Below, one piece after another: positions 33,764 to 42,996 of a stretch of DNA of 64,000 bases. The position numbers and the translations under genes are program-made. Position 1 is the first letter of the stretch, and the number at the start of each line of letters is the position of its first letter. Source of the DNA: CAG-411 sp963643465 (GTDB taxonomy: Bacteria; Bacillota; Clostridia; Lachnospirales; Lachnospiraceae); the NCBI GenBank assembly GCA_963643465.1, contig CAVIJT010000011.1, forward strand, positions 1 through 64,000, in the 5' to 3' direction. Under the pieces are notes generated by a model, which saw nothing but the letters and a program-made list of their open reading frames with translations, was not told where the DNA came from and searched no databases.

Positions 33764-34360
33764 GTGAAAATATTAAAAAAATTGAAGTCAACCGTATGTA
33801 TTAGTGCTGTGATTACATTGGTACTTGGAATTGTATTTTTACTTCGTCCCATTGGTGCGCTAAGTACCATTGCAAGAATTGTGGGAACGATTGTGATTAT
33901 TAGTGGATTGTTGGATATGTTTCATTCTGTTACAGAAAAACAGAATCGGGAATTTAATATTGGGAGTATGGTAGTTGGTGTGGTGAAATGTGTATTTGGT
34001 GTGTTTATCATTGTAGATGCAGCCCAGATTTTATCACTGTTTTCTATTATCTTTAGTATTTTGATTATTATATTTGGAGTGAACGGAGTGACTCATGCAC
34101 TTCAATTAAAATATGGAAATATTCCGGGATGGCAGGGGAATTTAGTTGTATTTTTAGTTGTTTTGGCAGCTGGTATTGTATTGCTATTTGATCCATTTGG
34201 AACCATATCTATTACTGCCAGAGTTATGGGAGCTGTTTTAATTGTAAATGCAGTGAATGAAATGGTGACCTTGTACCGTTTGCGAAAAATGCAGGAGCAA
34301 TTTGTACGCGCCATGCAGGGAACAAGAGAAGAAAATATTATAGACGTTGATGTAAAATAA
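33764..34360 (+). CDS. DUF308-family (HdeD-like) membrane protein
   Basis: A 198-residue integral membrane protein with six hydrophobic helices spaced through about residues 8-170 and a cytoplasmic basic/acidic tail (LRKMQEQFVRAMQ...IIDVDVK). The repeated short helices with conserved Pro/Gly (FLLRPIGALSTIARIVG, LLFDPFGTISITARVMG) show the internal duplication typical of DUF308. AAGGAGGGG sets a GTG start at 33764; the in-frame TTG 11 codons earlier lacks a site. Function unknown; in enterobacteria HdeD relates to acid resistance. Single gene with its own terminator. Confidence 0.85.
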   Translation: MKILKKLKSTVCISAVITLVLGIVFLLRPIGALSTIARIVGTIVIISGLLDMFHSVTEKQNREFNIGSMVVGVVKCVFGVFIIVDAAQILSLFSIIFSILIIIFGVNGVTHALQLKYGNIPGWQGNLVVFLVVLAAGIVLLFDPFGTISITARVMGAVLIVNAVNEMVTLYRLRKMQEQFVRAMQGTREENIIDVDVK

Positions 34361-34378
34361 AATGGATAGCATAGAAGA

Positions 34379-34420
34379 GAACGAGCCTCATTACGGAAAA
34401 TAATTTGGCTCGTTCTTTTT
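34379..34420 (+). terminator. Intrinsic terminator after the DUF308 gene
   Basis: GAACGAGCC (34379-34387) pairs with GGCTCGTTC (34407-34415), then five T. Confidence 0.9.
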
Positions 34421-34470
34421 ATGGAATCTGTCGGATTTATGAAACAATTCTAAAAAAAGTATAAAGTCTA

Positions 34471-34499
34471 TTGACGGTTGGGGAAAAAGTCTTTATAAA
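34471..34499 (+). promoter_or_regulatory. Predicted promoter of the DUF5685-DnaJ-Hsp70 cluster
   Basis: TTGACG (34471-34476), 17-nt spacer, TATAAA (34494-34499). No CIRCE inverted repeat (HrcA operator) is seen near it. Confidence 0.65.
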
Positions 34500-34639
34500 A
34501 GGTATATAGCATGGAACGATTCAAAGTATTTGTAATGAAAAAATAGTTGTTTTCTTAACAGAAAATTATTTTTTTTGGCAAATCAGTTTTTTGAATAGAG
34601 TCGCAGCCACTATAATTTCACAGAAGGGAAGTGAGTGGA

Positions 34640-35455
34640 ATGTTTGGAACGATTGTGCTTGCAAAAGACAGCATGACGGAGGAGCAACTACAGAGGTATC
34701 AGAGTGTATATTGTGGTTTGTGTAAGGTATTGAGAGATAAATATGGACAATTTCATCGCTTTACATTGAATTTTGATATGACTTTTGTAGTTCTTTTACT
34801 GGCATCGCTCTATGAACCAGAAGAGAATGTAAGAAAAAATCGGTGTGTATTTCGGGCAGCAAAAACAGGGTGTGCGGTAGATACGGAATATACAGAATAT
34901 GCAGCAGATATGACGATTTTGCTTGCCTATTACAAGTGTATGGACGATTGGGAGGATGAGAAAAAGCGCAGTCGCTATTGTCTTGCAAAGCGTTTAGAGA
35001 AGGATATAAAAGAGATAGAGCGTAAGTATGAAAGACAGTGCCACATGGTAAAGACAAGTATAGAGAAACTGCATGTGGTGGAGAAAGACAAGACGGTAGG
35101 GGCGGATAGTGCCATTCATTTTTCAGGTGAGATGTTCTCAGAGATTTTTGTGTACAAAGAAGATTTTTGGGCAGAGACTTTACGGAACTTTGGTTATGAT
35201 TTGGGTCGTTTTATTTATTTGATGGATGCGGCACTGGATTATGATATGGATCAAAAAAAGGGGTTATATAATCCTCTTCTTCGGATGAAAATACCGAAAG
35301 AAGAAGTGGAGGAGCTATTGAAAATTGAGCTTGGAAGGGCTATGATTTGTTTTGAAAAGATGCCGTTGGTTCAGGATGAGGAAATTCTTAAAAACATTTT
35401 GTACCGCGGAGTATGGTGCAAGTGGAAGAAAAGAATGACAAAAGTGGAGGAATAG
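34640..35455 (+). CDS. DUF5685-family protein
   Basis: A 271-residue, mostly helical cytoplasmic protein of unknown function. The N-terminus MFGTIVLAK and YQSVYCGLCKVL (conserved CxxC), LNFDMTFVVLLLASL, and the DDWEDEKK and DALDYD-like acidic patches are typical of DUF5685; the all-helical layout with Asp-rich motifs recalls isoprenoid-synthase-like folds (inference). AAGGGA ten bases upstream favours the ATG at 34640 over a GTG three codons earlier. The J-domain gene starts 2 bp after its stop, with its ribosome site inside this gene, so the two are coupled. Confidence 0.8.
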   Translation: MFGTIVLAKDSMTEEQLQRYQSVYCGLCKVLRDKYGQFHRFTLNFDMTFVVLLLASLYEPEENVRKNRCVFRAAKTGCAVDTEYTEYAADMTILLAYYKCMDDWEDEKKRSRYCLAKRLEKDIKEIERKYERQCHMVKTSIEKLHVVEKDKTVGADSAIHFSGEMFSEIFVYKEDFWAETLRNFGYDLGRFIYLMDAALDYDMDQKKGLYNPLLRMKIPKEEVEELLKIELGRAMICFEKMPLVQDEEILKNILYRGVWCKWKKRMTKVEE

Positions 35456-35457
35456 CA

Positions 35458-36186
35458 ATGGAAAGAGATCCGCATATTGTACTTGGAGTTAGCCCGGGAG
35501 CTACCAAAGAGGAAATCAAACGAGCCTATCGTAAAAAGGCAAAAGAATACCACCCGGATTTGCATCCCGATGATCCGGTTGCAGCAGAAAAGATGAATGA
35601 AGTGAATCAGGCATATGACCGACTGACGAATCCGGAAAAGTATGCCAGAGAACAGCGGCAAAGTGCGGGCTATGGCAATGCACAGAGTGGTTATGGCGGC
35701 ACAAGCGGTCAGAGCCAATATGGAGGTTATGGTCAGGGAGGTTTTGGACAAGGCGGTGGACAACAAACTTATTGGGGATTTGGGTTTGAGGACTTGTTTG
35801 GAGGCGGATTTGGACAGCAGCCGCAAAAACCCCAGCCCCAGCCTTCCGATTCGAGAGAGTTTCAAAGAGCAGTGGAGCTTATCAATCAAAATCAGTATCA
35901 GGATGCAGTTAATATGTTAATGTATGTAGTCAGCAGTGAACGGAATGCACGTTGGTATTACTTGAGTGCATTGGCAAATTATGGAGAGGGAAACAGTGTT
36001 GTGGCACTTCAGCAAATCCAGACAGCAGTAAGAATGGAACCGGGAAATGCAGTGTATACACAGGCTATGCAAAGTATGCGGAGTGTGGGATATGAGTACA
36101 GTGAGAGAAGAGGTCAATATGACCAGTATGCCGGATGTTGTCAGAATTTGTGCATGATGCAGATGTGTTGTATGTGTTGTTTATAA
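35458..36186 (+). CDS. J-domain (DnaJ-like) protein with Cys-rich C-terminus
   Basis: A 242-residue co-chaperone-type protein. J domain at about 3-65 with the Hsp70-activating HPD at 32-34, then a Gly/Gln/Tyr-rich flexible segment (about 75-130), TPR-like helices (about 140-205, LINQNQYQDAVNMLMYVV), and a C-terminal cluster of seven Cys (227, 228, 232, 237, 238, 240, 241). It lacks the zinc-finger and substrate domains of true DnaJ. GGAGG sets the start at 35458. It lies between DUF5685 and an Hsp70 gene, its probable partner. The Cys cluster could bind metal or be lipidated. Confidence 0.88.
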   Translation: MERDPHIVLGVSPGATKEEIKRAYRKKAKEYHPDLHPDDPVAAEKMNEVNQAYDRLTNPEKYAREQRQSAGYGNAQSGYGGTSGQSQYGGYGQGGFGQGGGQQTYWGFGFEDLFGGGFGQQPQKPQPQPSDSREFQRAVELINQNQYQDAVNMLMYVVSSERNARWYYLSALANYGEGNSVVALQQIQTAVRMEPGNAVYTQAMQSMRSVGYEYSERRGQYDQYAGCCQNLCMMQMCCMCCL

Positions 36187-36293
36187 AGGGATATTTGTTT
36201 TGAGTTCGTTGTCATTTCCTTTCTGAGAGAGAGAGGGTAACTTGATTTGGGACAGATAAGAAGAAGTAGATAAAGTTGAATGGAGGACCTGTT

Positions 36294-38057
36294 ATGAGTA
36301 AAGTAATTGGCATTGATTTGGGAACAACCAATAGCTGCGTATCTGTTGTGGAGAACGGAGAGCCTGTTATTATTCCCAGTAGTGCGAGTGGAATGACTAC
36401 GCCTAGTGTAGTTGCATTTACAAAAGACGGAGAACGATTTGTAGGAGAGAAGGCGAAACGTCAGGCAGTAACCAATCCGGATCGTACCATCAGTTCTGTA
36501 AAACGTCATATGGGTACTGACTGGAAAATTGGGATCGATGGAAAGGATTACATTCCACAAACCATCAGTGCTATGATTTTAATGCAGTTAAAAGAAGATG
36601 CAGAAAAATTTTTAGGAGAGCCAGTTAATGAGGCGGTTATTACGGTTCCTGCTTATTTTAATGATGTGCAGAGACAGGCAACAAAGGATGCAGGAAGTAT
36701 TGCAGGATTGGAAGTAAAGCGTATTATAAATGAGCCAACCAGTGCGGCTGTGTCTTATGGCTTGGATCATGGGGAACCACAAAAAGTATTGGTATATGAT
36801 TTGGGCGGAGGAACCTTTGATGTATCCATTATTGAAATTGGAGAAGGTGTCATTGAGGTACTTGCTACGGCTGGAGATAATCACTTGGGTGGAGATGATT
36901 TTGACCAAAAGCTTATGGATTATATTGGTAATGAAATCAAACGTGTGCATGGCGTCAATATTAATAAGGACGTAATGATGAAAAAACGTGTGTTAGAAGC
37001 AGCAGAGCAGGCAAAAAAGACCTTGTCAGTTTCTGAGACAGCAAACATTTCCTTGCCTTATTTGACACAGACGAAGAGTGGGCCTATCAATGTAGAAATG
37101 ACTTTGACAAGAGCGCAGTTTGATAGTTTGACAAAGGATATTGTAGAACGAACGGTACTTCCTGTACAGACAGCGTTAAATGATGCAGGTATTTCTCCAA
37201 GAGAGTTAGATCGTGTACTTTTAGTGGGAGGTTCTACCAGAATTCCGGCAGTACAGGCAAAAGTTCGTGAGCTTACAGGAAAAGAACCATCAAGAAACAT
37301 AAATCCCGATGAATGTGTGGCAAAAGGAGCGGCTATTTTAGGAGAGACGCTTCAAGGAAAAATGTTGCCATCAGCAATGGGCGGCAGTTTGCTATTGTTG
37401 GATGTAACTCCACTTAGTTTGTCAATTGAGACAATTGGTGGTGTAGCTACCCATTTGGTAGAAAAGAATACTACATTGCCTACAAAGTTTTCAAAAGTTT
37501 TTTCTACTGCTGCACCATATCAGCGAACAGTGGATATTCATGTATTGCAGGGAGAACGGCCAATGGCAAAAGATAATAAGACCATTGGTAAATTCCGCCT
37601 AAAAGGAATTAAGCGTGCGCCAGCAGGTGTGCCACAGATAGAAGTTACTTTTGATATAGATACCAATGGAATTTTGAAAGTTTCTGCTAAAGATTTGGAT
37701 ACGGGAAAGGAACAGTCTATAGTGATTACAGCCAATGACCGTATGTCTGATGCGGAGATTGAGCAGGCAAAGAGAGATGCACAGGAATATGCGGGTGTGG
37801 ATGAATTAAGACGGAAAGCACTGGATTTGATACAGGAATCACAAACCTTGCTTTCTAAAACAGGACAGGCAATGAAGACTGCTGGAAAGCAGTTGGAGAA
37901 AGCACGGAAAAAGGAAATTAAATCGGATCGTGCTAATTTAGAAAAATATTTAGGAAAATGCAAAATGAACAAACTACAGGAGAGTGATGTGGAAAATATT
38001 CGCATTGCCAAAGAAAAGTTAGAAGTGTCGTCTCAGAGTCTTGCAGCATGGATGTAA
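36294..38057 (+). CDS. Hsp70-family chaperone (DnaK paralogue)
   Basis: A 587-residue Hsp70: nucleotide-binding domain (about 1-365; GIDLGTTNSCVSV, VITVPAYFND, VYDLGGGTFDVSI, VLLVGGSTRIP), a linker with LLLDVTPLSLSIE, a substrate-binding beta domain, and a short helical lid (about 480-587). It ends soon after the lid, without the disordered acidic tail of housekeeping DnaK. It is not beside grpE or hrcA but follows a J-domain and a DUF5685 gene, which suggests a specialised Hsp70/J pair. TGGAGG seven bases upstream sets the ATG at 36294. The housekeeping dnaK is presumably elsewhere. Confidence 0.92.
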   Translation: MSKVIGIDLGTTNSCVSVVENGEPVIIPSSASGMTTPSVVAFTKDGERFVGEKAKRQAVTNPDRTISSVKRHMGTDWKIGIDGKDYIPQTISAMILMQLKEDAEKFLGEPVNEAVITVPAYFNDVQRQATKDAGSIAGLEVKRIINEPTSAAVSYGLDHGEPQKVLVYDLGGGTFDVSIIEIGEGVIEVLATAGDNHLGGDDFDQKLMDYIGNEIKRVHGVNINKDVMMKKRVLEAAEQAKKTLSVSETANISLPYLTQTKSGPINVEMTLTRAQFDSLTKDIVERTVLPVQTALNDAGISPRELDRVLLVGGSTRIPAVQAKVRELTGKEPSRNINPDECVAKGAAILGETLQGKMLPSAMGGSLLLLDVTPLSLSIETIGGVATHLVEKNTTLPTKFSKVFSTAAPYQRTVDIHVLQGERPMAKDNKTIGKFRLKGIKRAPAGVPQIEVTFDIDTNGILKVSAKDLDTGKEQSIVITANDRMSDAEIEQAKRDAQEYAGVDELRRKALDLIQESQTLLSKTGQAMKTAGKQLEKARKKEIKSDRANLEKYLGKCKMNKLQESDVENIRIAKEKLEVSSQSLAAWM

Positions 38058-38088
38058 AGATTGCTTTAGAAAAGATTGAATGATAGGG

Positions 38089-38128
38089 CAGCCGTGTGGT
38101 ACAGTAAATGTATCCATGGCTGTTTTTT
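38089..38128 (+). terminator. Intrinsic terminator after hsp70
   Basis: CAGCCGTGTGG pairs imperfectly with CCATGGCTG, then six T at 38123-38128, which also form the start of repeat family A copy 2. Confidence 0.8.
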
Positions 38129-38286
38129 ATCTTATAGGAAAATGCGTCCTATAAGATAAAAGCCCTCTGGGCAGAATGCGCACGAATTTGTATGGAAGAT
38201 GTACTGCGTACCAAATTCGGCGCGGCAAAGTGTGCAAGCACATTGGGAAAGTGTGACGTCGCGGAGCGTGCTTGCACGCTTTGTTC
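38123..38286 (+). repeat. Terminator-linked repeat family A, copy 2 (full length)
   Basis: Full 164-bp copy, nearly identical to 6487-6642 and 63126-63289. Hairpins: TTTTATCTTATAGGA/TCCTATAAGATAAAA, GCCC/GGGC, GAATTTG/CAAATTC within GCGC/GCGC flanks, and the long terminal GTGCAAGCAC..GTGCTTGCAC stem. It ends 25 bp before sbcD, so it probably lies in or near the sbcD leader. Confidence 0.92.
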
Positions 38287-38311
38287 AAATTAGATAGAGG
38301 AGGAGACAGGT

Positions 38312-39478
38312 ATGAAACTATTTCATATTTCTGATTTGCATATAGGAAAACAATTACATTACTATAATTTAGGAGAGTGTCAGAAGCGTGTGTTGGATAA
38401 AATTGTGACAAAGGCACAGGAAATTCGACCGGATGCCATTGTCATTGCTGGAGATATTTATGATAAAGCCGTACCTTCTGGGGAGGCATATCAGTTGTTT
38501 GACGGTTTTTTAAATGGACTTGCAAACATAGAACCAAATATTCCGGTGCTTATTATTGCTGGAAATCATGACAATGCAAAGCGACTACAGTATGCTGGAA
38601 ATTTTTTAGAGAGACACCAGATTTATGTGTCCGTAATGCCACCAACAAAAGAGGAGGAACATTTAAAAAAGATTACTTTGCAGGATGAATATGGAGAGGT
38701 ACATTTTTATTTGTTGCCATTTACAAAACCAGGGTATGTGCGACACTTATTTGACGAGGGCGTGGTGAAAGATTATTATACAGCAATACAGGCATTGATG
38801 GAAAGAGAGCATATTGATGTAAACCAGAGAAATGTGCTAGTGGCACACCAGTTTTTTGTGGCAAATGGACAAGAACCAAGTAAGTCGGATTCTGAACTTA
38901 CTTATATTTCTGTAGGTGGCTTGGACTGGGTGGATGTAAGTTGTGTGCGTGATTTTGATTACGTGGCATTGGGACATATTCATCGTAGGCAAAAAATGGG
39001 AGAGGACTATATTCGTTACTGTGGAACGCCTTATAAATATTCAGTCAGTGAAGAAAAAGATGAGAAGGGAATTTTGGTTGTTACTTTGGGAGAAAAAGGT
39101 ACTCCGCCCATATTTGAGACCATTCCTCTTACTATCCAGCCTGATGTGCGAAGTATACGGGGAAGCCTTACAGAAGTTTTAGAAGCTGCCACCGAAGAAA
39201 ATTGTCAGGATTATGTAAGTATTACACTTACAGATGAACAGGTATTTTTGGCAAAGGAAAGTTTGGAAGAAGTCTATCCGCACATTTTAGAAGTGAGAGT
39301 AGACAATAAGCGAACCAGAAAGCGTTTAGAAGAACGGGAGGACAGTGGAAAAAAACGATCTCCTATGGAAGCTTTTGCAGATTTTTACCGGGAAATGAAT
39401 GATATGGAAATGAGCGAAGAGGAAGAAGAAATTCTTCGTGATGTTATAGAAGAAGTAAAAGAATATACAAACAGGTAG
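38312..39478 (+). CDS. sbcD: Exonuclease SbcCD, nuclease subunit D (Mre11-like)
   Basis: Mn-dependent nuclease subunit that, with SbcC, cleaves hairpins and processes DNA ends. The 388-residue protein has the metallophosphoesterase motifs HISDLHIGK (N-terminus), IAGDIYDKAVP, IAGNHDNAKRL, AHQFF and ALGHIHRRQ, then a C-terminal capping/SbcC-binding part. GAGGAGG precedes the ATG. sbcC follows 22 bp later. Confidence 0.96.
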   Translation: MKLFHISDLHIGKQLHYYNLGECQKRVLDKIVTKAQEIRPDAIVIAGDIYDKAVPSGEAYQLFDGFLNGLANIEPNIPVLIIAGNHDNAKRLQYAGNFLERHQIYVSVMPPTKEEEHLKKITLQDEYGEVHFYLLPFTKPGYVRHLFDEGVVKDYYTAIQALMEREHIDVNQRNVLVAHQFFVANGQEPSKSDSELTYISVGGLDWVDVSCVRDFDYVALGHIHRRQKMGEDYIRYCGTPYKYSVSEEKDEKGILVVTLGEKGTPPIFETIPLTIQPDVRSIRGSLTEVLEAATEENCQDYVSITLTDEQVFLAKESLEEVYPHILEVRVDNKRTRKRLEEREDSGKKRSPMEAFADFYREMNDMEMSEEEEEILRDVIEEVKEYTNR

Positions 39479-39500
39479 TATAACAGAGAGAGGAGTATGT

Positions 39501-42500
39501 ATGAGACCATTAGTATTAAGTATGAGAGCTTTTGGCTCCTATATGGATGAAACCATAGATTTTCGAAAGGTGGACCATGGTCTGTTTTTAATTACTGGAG
39601 ATACCGGGGCAGGAAAGACCACCATTTTTGATGCCATTACCTTTGCCTTATTTGGGGAGACCAGTGGAGGAAAAAGGGAAGGACGGATGATGCGAAGCCA
39701 GTATGCCCCTAAAAATGTAAAAACAGAAGTGACTCTTCGGTTTTTGTATCAAGGGGAAGAATACCAGATTACCAGAAGTCCGGAGCAGCCTAATTATAAG
39801 AAAAATAAAGAAACTGGAGAATACGAACTGCGAAAGACAAATATCAGTCCCAATGTGGAACTTATTATGCCGGATCAAACGGTATATCCTGGAAAAATCA
39901 AAGAAATCAATCAAAAAATAATAGAATTAATTGGATTGAATGCAGAGCAGTTTACGCAGGTGGCAATGTTAGCACAGGGGGATTTTATGAAACTGTTGCT
40001 TGCTACATCCAAAGAGAGAAAAGAGATTTTTGCAAAAATATTTGATACCCGTTTGTATGGTTGGATTGGAGAAGGGATTGCTGCAAGGTTTTCAGAAGCG
40101 AAGAATCGTTTAGAGAAAAACAAAGAGGATATTGGTTATGAATTAGATAAAATCCAGTGTGTTTCCGAAAGTGCTTTTGGAGAACAGTGGGGAGAAGAAC
40201 AGGGAAATCATTTTCGTGAGTCAGACAAGGACGAAGTCCTTTGTATGGTAGAGCAAATATGCAAAGAGGCAAAAGAACGACAAAAAAGCATAAGAGAAAA
40301 AAGAGAAGCCTTTGATGTTTCTTATACGAAATTGAAAAAACAGGTGGAGCAGGCAGAGGCTATCAATGCACTATGGGAACGAAAAAAGGCTTGCCAACAA
40401 GAATATGAAACATTACAAAACCAGCAATCGGTTATGGAAGAAAAACAGGAGCTTGTAAAATTGGGAGAACGGGCAGCGGTGGTACATCCATTTTACCAAA
40501 TGTATCAAGAGAAAAGAAAGACAGAAGACACCTTATATGCACAGGAAAAGCAATTGATACAGTGGGTGGAGGAACATGAAAACATTCTTTTGGAAAGACA
40601 GGAATATTTTTTGCAAGCAGAAAAAAAGTTTGCAGAGGATGGAGCAGATTTGCAAACAATATACACGAAAATCACCCAACAACTTCCCAAATATGAAGAG
40701 AGAGATTCTTTGGAAGAATTGTTAAAAAAGCAGGAAGAAAAATTAAAGCAGCTTCATGAAGACAACAAGGCAAAAGAAGAACAACTCAATCGGTACGAGA
40801 AAGAATATGAAATAAAAACGAAGGAGCTTGCGCAACTGCGTGAACAGGCAAAGTCTCCGGAAGCGTTAGAATTACTTTTAGAACAGGCAAGACAAAAGCA
40901 GCAGACAATAGAGGATGCTATTTTACTGGAGCAACAGAGTGAAAAGTTAGCACAAGAGGCAAAAAGCCGACAGGAGCAATTGGAAGAGGCAAAGAAAGTA
41001 GAAAAGACTTGTATAGAGGCTTATGAGAAAGTGGCTCAGTTGTTTTTTGAGAATCAAGCGGCTATGCTTCGTACTAAGTTGGTGGAAGGGCAGCCTTGTC
41101 CTGTTTGCGGTGCTGTGCATGAAAGAAATATTTTGGGGACAGACACAGATGTTTTAAAAGAAATTGTGGATAAAGAAACCTTACAGGAGCAAGAGCGGAG
41201 AAAGACGAAGGCATCCAAACAACGGGAACAGGCGAATTTGGCATGGGAACAGGCAAAACAGGTATTACAGGCAAAGGAGGAAGAGATCCTTCGGATTTGC
41301 AGACAACTTACTGGAAAAGAATTGTTAGGAAAAGAACGGATGAACGTTTGGGAGCAGGAAAAAAGTTGCCTTTTAAAAAATATGAAAGAGCAGGAGAAAG
41401 AGTTAGAGCAGGCAAAGGAACATGTACAGCAAATTGCAAAAACGGAGCGATGGATAGAGGTATATCAAAAAAATGTCAGAAAAGAAGAGACTAGGCATCA
41501 GGAAAATGTACAAACATATTTGGATGAAAAATTGAAACAAACGGAGCAAAAAGCCAAAAAAAGTGCTTTGCAGGAATTGCTTTCCTATGACACAAAACAG
41601 GAGGCAGAGCAGGCTGCTTTGCAGACAAAGCAGCAGTATGAGCATTTGAAAAAGGATTTTGAAACAAAACAGCAATTGTTTCAGCAGGAAAAGGAAAATC
41701 TGGCGAAAGGACGAGGTGAAAAGGAACAGACTCAAGGACAGTTAAAACAGGCAAAAGCGGCAAGTAAGCAGGCAAAGGAGGAGTATAACCAATCCTTAGA
41801 GCGACAGGGTTTTGCAGAAGAAAGTAACTTTTTGGCAGCTTATGTAAAGCAGGAAATGTTGGAACAGGCTAGAAAGGAAATTCGTCAATATGAGCAACAA
41901 GTGATTCGTTTGAAAGAACAGTGTAATAGTTTGGAAGAGCAGACCAAACATACAGAGCCAATCGATATCGAACAGTTTAAACAGGAAGAAGCCAACATGG
42001 AGCAACAGAAAAAACAGTGGGAACAGCAGGAAAATCAAATGTATCATTTGGTAACTACCAATGAAGAGGCGAAAAAGGCAGCAGAACAATTATATAAAAA
42101 GCGGGAAGGATTATTAAAGACAGGAACCGTGTTGCAGCGTTTAAATGATACGGCCAATGGAAAAATAGCAGGGAAACATTTGAATTTTCAAACCTATATG
42201 CAGAGGGAATTTTTTAGAGAAATCATCCGACGAGCCAATCAGAGATTGTATACGATGTCTGGGGAGCAGTTCAGCTTACAGTGCAGAAGTTTTGAAAACT
42301 TAGGAAGGCAGGGAGAAGTGGGACTAGACTTAGATGTGTATAGTTATGTGACCGATCAAACAAGAGATGTAAAAACTCTTTCGGGAGGAGAATCCTTTAT
42401 GGCTGCGCTTTCCATGGCGTTGGGTATGGCAGATATGATACAGGAAAGTAACGGTTCCGTTCATATTGACACTATGTTTATTGATGAAGGTTTTGGGTCT

Positions 42501-42692
42501 TTAAGCGAAGAAACCAGAAATCAAGCAATTGCGATTTTAAATGAATTATCCGAAGGAAAACGTTTAGTGGGAATTATTTCTCATGTAAGTGAATTAAAAC
42601 AACAGGTAGATACAAAACTGGTGATTACGAAAGGAACCAAAGGAAGTAGTCATAAGTGGGAATTAGAAGGTGCAGGTTTGGCTGCTAAATAG
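39501..42692 (+). CDS. sbcC: Exonuclease SbcCD, ATPase subunit C (Rad50-like SMC)
   Basis: A 1063-residue SMC-type ATPase partner of SbcD. ABC head halves lie at both ends: Walker A GDTGAGKT (33-40), signature LSGGESF (from 960), Walker B MFIDEGFGSL (D995, E996). Between are two long Gln/Glu/Lys-rich coiled coils joined by the zinc hook CPVCG (C533, C536). GAGAGGAG upstream supports the ATG. A hairpin at 42709 ends the pair. Confidence 0.96.
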   Translation: MRPLVLSMRAFGSYMDETIDFRKVDHGLFLITGDTGAGKTTIFDAITFALFGETSGGKREGRMMRSQYAPKNVKTEVTLRFLYQGEEYQITRSPEQPNYKKNKETGEYELRKTNISPNVELIMPDQTVYPGKIKEINQKIIELIGLNAEQFTQVAMLAQGDFMKLLLATSKERKEIFAKIFDTRLYGWIGEGIAARFSEAKNRLEKNKEDIGYELDKIQCVSESAFGEQWGEEQGNHFRESDKDEVLCMVEQICKEAKERQKSIREKREAFDVSYTKLKKQVEQAEAINALWERKKACQQEYETLQNQQSVMEEKQELVKLGERAAVVHPFYQMYQEKRKTEDTLYAQEKQLIQWVEEHENILLERQEYFLQAEKKFAEDGADLQTIYTKITQQLPKYEERDSLEELLKKQEEKLKQLHEDNKAKEEQLNRYEKEYEIKTKELAQLREQAKSPEALELLLEQARQKQQTIEDAILLEQQSEKLAQEAKSRQEQLEEAKKVEKTCIEAYEKVAQLFFENQAAMLRTKLVEGQPCPVCGAVHERNILGTDTDVLKEIVDKETLQEQERRKTKASKQREQANLAWEQAKQVLQAKEEEILRICRQLTGKELLGKERMNVWEQEKSCLLKNMKEQEKELEQAKEHVQQIAKTERWIEVYQKNVRKEETRHQENVQTYLDEKLKQTEQKAKKSALQELLSYDTKQEAEQAALQTKQQYEHLKKDFETKQQLFQQEKENLAKGRGEKEQTQGQLKQAKAASKQAKEEYNQSLERQGFAEESNFLAAYVKQEMLEQARKEIRQYEQQVIRLKEQCNSLEEQTKHTEPIDIEQFKQEEANMEQQKKQWEQQENQMYHLVTTNEEAKKAAEQLYKKREGLLKTGTVLQRLNDTANGKIAGKHLNFQTYMQREFFREIIRRANQRLYTMSGEQFSLQCRSFENLGRQGEVGLDLDVYSYVTDQTRDVKTLSGGESFMAALSMALGMADMIQESNGSVHIDTMFIDEGFGSLSEETRNQAIAILNELSEGKRLVGIISHVSELKQQVDTKLVITKGTKGSSHKWELEGAGLAAK

Positions 42693-42708
42693 CTTTATAA
42701 AAGGAGAA

Positions 42709-42737
42709 GGGCTTTTTGTGAAATTCACAAAAAGCCC
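42709..42737 (+). terminator. Hairpin after sbcC
   Basis: GGGCTTTTTGTG (42709-42720) pairs exactly with CACAAAAAGCCC (42726-42737). The tail is A-rich on the + strand, so termination may depend on the internal T-run or on the other strand. Confidence 0.65.
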
Positions 42738-42936
42738 AAAAAGTATGAAAAAATGAAAAAAGTATATTGGTAATGAACCATATGCTTATACTATAACAGT
42801 AGTTTGTGATAAAAATGTGAAAAAAATAAGTTTTTTATTTGCACGCTAGTGAAGAAAATCAGGTGCTACAAAAATCTTTCCTAAGGAACAGGAAGAATTG
42901 TGTATAATTAAAGAAAAATGGACAAAAATATAGAAT
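42738..42936. other. Intergenic region upstream of ldh
   Basis: About 200 bp of AT-rich sequence. 42836-42872 resembles 29283-29317 near the c-di-GMP-controlled gene (AGTGARGAAAATC then GTGCT). TGGACA (42919-42924), 16 nt, TATTAT (42941-42946) is a possible promoter. No ORF. Confidence 0.4.
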
Positions 42937-42996
42937 ATGATATTATGGGAAAAGGTCACAAATTGGATGCTTGCAACCAATCTTGTGACTTTTTTG
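42937..42996 (+). promoter_or_regulatory. ldh leader block shared with the GH13 gene, containing a terminator-like hairpin
   Basis: ATGATATTATGGGAAAA (from 42937) matches 30088-30126 over about 38 bp. Here it continues into GTCACAAATTGG/CCAATCTTGTGAC (42955-42966 and 42977-42989) followed by six T, a convincing intrinsic terminator. Transcripts starting at TATTAT would be about 45 nt unless termination is prevented. Confidence 0.55.

Noticed and set aside
38127..38417. Minus-strand ORF across repeat family A copy 2 and the sbcD start
   Set aside because: Similar reading frames in the other two copies are not conserved in length or sequence, so the repeat is not coding on that strand.
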